From Nonomuraea lactucae (GTDB lineage Bacteria; Actinomycetota; Actinomycetes; Streptosporangiales; Streptosporangiaceae): DNA of 39,170 bases. The DNA is taken from the NCBI RefSeq assembly GCF_003313395.1, contig NZ_QNFZ01001066.1:1-39170 (forward strand), given 5' to 3'. The position numbers were made by a program, and so were the translations under genes. This document shows, one piece after another, positions 37,600 through 39,170 of the stretch (position 1 is its first letter; every line of letters begins with the position of its first letter). The notes beneath the pieces are model-generated. The model did no database searches. It was not told the origin of the DNA and saw only the letters and a program-made list of their open reading frames with translations.

Positions 37600-37605
37600 T
37601 ACAGT
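37600..37605 (+). promoter_or_regulatory. -10 box of gene 37612
   Basis: TACAGT lies exactly six bases before ATG 37612. The spacer GGAGCC also resembles a ribosome site, so both leaderless and conventional starts are possible. Confidence 0.45.
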
Positions 37606-37611
37606 GGAGCC

Positions 37612-37791
37612 ATGACCATCAAGGCTTTCGTCGTCGGGCTGTTTAAACACCCCGTGCGTACGCTCCGCGAGCGTGACGCGGAGATGGAAGCGGCCATGGA
37701 GCTGGTAGACGCCGAGTTCAACGAAGCCGTCGCCGAGCTGGTGAGCAAGCTCACGGCCAGGGTCCGGCGAGTAGCCGGCCGAGCCGTTTAA
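37612..37791 (+). CDS. Small amphipathic protein, 59 aa
   Basis: Starts MTIKAFVVGLFKHPVRTLRE; the rest is an acidic then basic helix (AEMEAAMELVDAEFNEAVAE, VRRVAGRAV). It contains one GTTTAAAC (FK at residues 11-12) and ends on another that supplies the TAA, so both its ends are tied to the repeat. Divergent from tRNA-Asn. Function unknown. Confidence 0.6.
   Translation: MTIKAFVVGLFKHPVRTLRERDAEMEAAMELVDAEFNEAVAELVSKLTARVRRVAGRAV
37641..37648. repeat. GTTTAAAC palindrome copy 14
   Basis: In frame in gene 37612; no clear GC arm. Confidence 0.6.
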
Positions 37792-37793
37792 AC
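37786..37793. repeat. GTTTAAAC palindrome copy 15
   Basis: Supplies the stop codon of gene 37612. The minus strand continues GTTTAAACGGCTCGGCCGGC. Confidence 0.75.
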
Positions 37794-37845
37794 GGTTTGC
37801 GTGTCCATCTGAGTCAATTTGCCCCACACTGCGCACCAAGCCTCC

Positions 37846-37851
37846 TAGACT
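37846..37851 (+). promoter_or_regulatory. -10 box of leaderless gene 37858
   Basis: TAGACT, a perfect Streptomyces-type -10 (TAGRRT), ends exactly six bases before ATG 37858. There is no ribosome site. Confidence 0.6.
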
Positions 37852-37857
37852 GCGCCC

Positions 37858-38370
37858 ATGGCTGGCGATCCTGTGAGCTATTTAGACGCCTGGTCGCTCT
37901 GGAGCGACGGCGTAGACATCCGCCAACGGGTCTTGTGGGGCCTGGAAATCTACTGGTGGGCGCGCTATGCGAAGGTAGCGGCGCTAGTCTCGGGGCTCAT
38001 CTTGGTCATTGACATCGTCGGACCTGAGCGTATTGAAAGACTCCTAAAGAAGGTAGAGGACAACGCCGATACCGTTGAGCATCAGGAGGGCCGTCAGCAA
38101 TATCTTGCTCGGCGGTTCATGGCAAGGGTGGCCATACTCGCATCCCTAGGAGTTCTTGCCGCGCTGGTGGAGAAGTATGTGCCGAACGGCCGCAGGTGGA
38201 GCAGGCTAATCATGGCGAGCTGGCTCGTATTCGTGTTCCTGGGCGTGAAGGATGTCCTGCTAAGGCCGATACTTTGGGTAACCAACCATAGCCGAGCGCT
38301 TCGTGTGGCCAGGATGGCCGCCCTTCTGCTCTTGGTCGCAGCTTTTCACTTCGACTTCCTGACCACCTAG
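37858..38370 (+). CDS. Multi-span membrane protein, leaderless
   Basis: 170 aa. Hydrophobic segments at about 39-54 (VAALVSGLILVIDIVG), 88-102 (VAILASLGVLAALV), 117-132 (LIMASWLVFVFLGV) and 150-166 (MAALLLLVAAFHFDFL), with a charged, possibly coiled stretch between the first two (ERLLKKVEDNADTVEHQEGR). Four spans with few extracellular residues suggest an inner-membrane regulator or exclusion protein. No family recognised. Confidence 0.7.
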   Translation: MAGDPVSYLDAWSLWSDGVDIRQRVLWGLEIYWWARYAKVAALVSGLILVIDIVGPERIERLLKKVEDNADTVEHQEGRQQYLARRFMARVAILASLGVLAALVEKYVPNGRRWSRLIMASWLVFVFLGVKDVLLRPILWVTNHSRALRVARMAALLLLVAAFHFDFLTT

Positions 38371-38732
38371 CTGGCACTTTCAGTGCCCGCCGAACGCGGG
38401 GCTTCCTATGCCTACCACCACAAAAGCTGCTTAGCTGGCGCTCTTACGCAGAGTCCCAGACCCGTACAGATCGCGAGGACCAGCCCTCCACAGTTCTCTG
38501 TGTCGCGCTCTGTGGTGGGTACCCCAGTCACCTGCTTGTGACTGTCTCGGCTAACGCCACGTTTACCCGCTGAGCGGCTCTCTGGGCGACACTGACGGAC
38601 TCTTGCGTACACTCGGTCTCTCGCTTAGCAGGCTGGCTATCGTTGGCTTAGCTATGCTTGGAGTGCTTCAAGCTCTTATGGCTCCGCTTGCTACCGTCTT
38701 GCACAAAGCTCATCGTTCCACTAATGTTTCTC
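38371..38732. other. Intergenic region, possibly structured
   Basis: No convincing gene. A frame from TTG 38603 is hydrophobic but lacks a ribosome site. Short inverted repeats occur (GGCACT...AGTGCC near 38372-38387; CACAG...CTGTG near 38497-38515; AGTCAC...GTGACT near 38530-38546), so a structured RNA is possible. The right end holds the promoter at 38699. Confidence 0.4.
38699..38727 (+). promoter_or_regulatory. Operator-overlapped promoter of the right-end operon
   Basis: TTGCAC (38699-38704), 17 bases, TAATGT (38722-38727). The -35 lies in an exact operator-like site read on the minus strand (38693-38703). The RNA would start near 38733 and run through the boxB/boxA leader. Confidence 0.7.
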
Positions 38733-38789
38733 ATGTCAGCACAAACCGGGTCTTCAAACCGGCGCGAGGCTGGTTTGAAAACTCAATAG
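38733..38789 (+). CDS. Possible 18-aa leader peptide
   Basis: ATG at or next to the predicted RNA start, 17 further codons, and a TAG that lies inside boxA. If translated, ribosomes would cover the boxB hairpin and part of boxA, which could modulate antitermination. It may equally be chance. Confidence 0.3.
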   Translation: MSAQTGSSNRREAGLKTQ

Positions 38790-38792
38790 TGG
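38756..38792 (+). promoter_or_regulatory. rRNA-type boxB/boxA antitermination leader, copy 2
   Basis: Hairpin AAACCGGC-GCGAG-GCTGGTTT (38756-38776, one G-U) runs directly into TTTGAAAACTCAATAGTGG (38774-38792). The latter matches copy 1 (TTGAGAACTCAACAGTGG at 2985) at 16 of 18 aligned bases and resembles the actinobacterial rrn boxA region. The order hairpin, boxA, gene is as in rRNA leaders. Confidence 0.65.
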
Positions 38793-38807
38793 AAAGAGGT
38801 TGGTTCG

Positions 38808-39170
38808 TTGGAACCCACCACAACACCGGAGCCACAGGTAACGGTGACTGAGACCATCTACGAACCGGGTCCGACGGTTACCGAGACCAAGACCGAGACC
38901 GTAACGGCTGCGCCGCCCACGGTCACGGCGACGATAACGGAGACCGCTAAGGCTGATAGTCCTAGCGCACCTCCTACGCCTCCGGCTCCGGCACCTACGC
39001 CGACTCCGGCCCCTGCGGTGACCGTCACCAAGACGGCCCCCGCTAGCCCGGCACCGACCATCACTAAGACGGTCATGGAGAAGGCGTCCCCGGCAAGCTC
39101 CGCCCCGGCGGTGCCAGCATCGGCACCTACGGCCCCGGCAATCCCGCTCCCGACTCCCAGCGCTAGCGCT
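38808..39170 (+). CDS. Pro/Thr/Ala-rich protein, runs off the right edge
   Basis: TTG start after AAAGAGG. All 121 visible codons are low complexity: Thr/Val/Glu repeats at first (VTVTETIYEPGPTVTETKTE), then Pro/Ala/Thr/Ser. No signal peptide is seen in this part. If the molecule is circular the frame continues through positions 1-42 (DLWWKTPVAPGA, then TAG). It could be a surface or glycosylated tail-like protein, or an intrinsically disordered regulator; the similarity in style to the tail of 1100-2431 is clear. Confidence 0.6.
   Translation, partial: MEPTTTPEPQVTVTETIYEPGPTVTETKTETVTAAPPTVTATITETAKADSPSAPPTPPAPAPTPTPAPAVTVTKTAPASPAPTITKTVMEKASPASSAPAVPASAPTAPAIPLPTPSASA

Noticed and set aside
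36208-37600. Possible attP site in the tRNA cluster
   Set aside because: Phages often carry a tRNA 3' end as attP, but all tRNAs here are a phage-type cluster and no integrase gene exists anywhere in the window.
38603-38851. Hydrophobic rightward frame from TTG 38603
   Set aside because: No ribosome site or -10 box before it, and it runs through the promoter, boxB and boxA in a frame without other support.

Overview
The window reads as most or all of the genome of a high-GC actinobacterial siphovirus, very probably a Streptomyces phage. The evidence is a complete leftward set of siphovirus head, tail and lysis genes, many TTG and GTG starts, Streptomyces-type -10 boxes, and a cassette of XRE-DUF5753, DUF397 and DUF6879 genes that is typical of Streptomyces chromosomes. 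A repressor related to mycobacteriophage L5 gp71 suggests a temperate ancestry, but I see no integrase, excisionase or ParAB, so the mode of lysogeny is open. If position 39170 is joined to position 1, the last open frame continues in phase for 13 codons to a TAG, so the sequence may be a circular or circularly permuted genome opened inside that gene.

Layout. 1-481: gene-free control region with short repeats. 482-2895: repressor-like gene with two operators at its promoter, a membrane-anchored Pro/Thr-rich protein and an unknown gene. 2870-10711: rightward replication and early region, starting with a promoter and an rRNA-type boxB/boxA leader. It encodes a Cas4-like nuclease, a RecA/DnaB-fold ATPase, a Holliday junction resolvase, a primase split over two frames, a metallophosphoesterase, a sigma-like protein, a DUF2493/SLOG protein and many tiny proteins. 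10842-14374: short rightward units, each ended by a strong hairpin, including an SprT-like metalloprotease and an Lsr2-type DNA-binding protein. 14418-18480: accessory block with leftward membrane-protein and DUF397 genes and a rightward DUF6879/XRE operon. 18669-36207: leftward late operon (in transcription order small and large terminase, portal, MuF, scaffold, capsid, connectors, tail tube, frameshifted chaperones, tape measure, Dit, Gp37-like, two fibre paralogues, XhlA-like, endolysin, holin), interrupted by one rightward gene at 31771. 36538-39170: small rightward membrane or accessory genes around a leftward tRNA cluster, then a second promoter with a boxB/boxA leader before a Pro/Thr-rich protein.

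Regulation seems to rest on an 11-bp asymmetric site (TGCAAGACGGT and close variants) that lies at the -35 of at least six promoters and next to the repressor promoter. It is absent from the late operon. This is the arrangement expected of an L5-like repressor with dispersed operators or stoperators. A separate set of small genes has a -10 box exactly six bases before the start codon, so their mRNAs should be leaderless; most encode small membrane proteins and could be lysogenic-conversion genes.

The least expected features are: (1) a tRNA whose 3' half precedes its 5' half (circularly permuted) at 36748-36822; (2) at least 15 copies of GTTTAAAC, mostly embedded in a larger GC-rich palindromic element found between genes, at stop codons and in frame inside proteins; (3) rRNA-like antitermination leaders on two phage operons; (4) probable CTG and ATT start codons on conserved enzymes.
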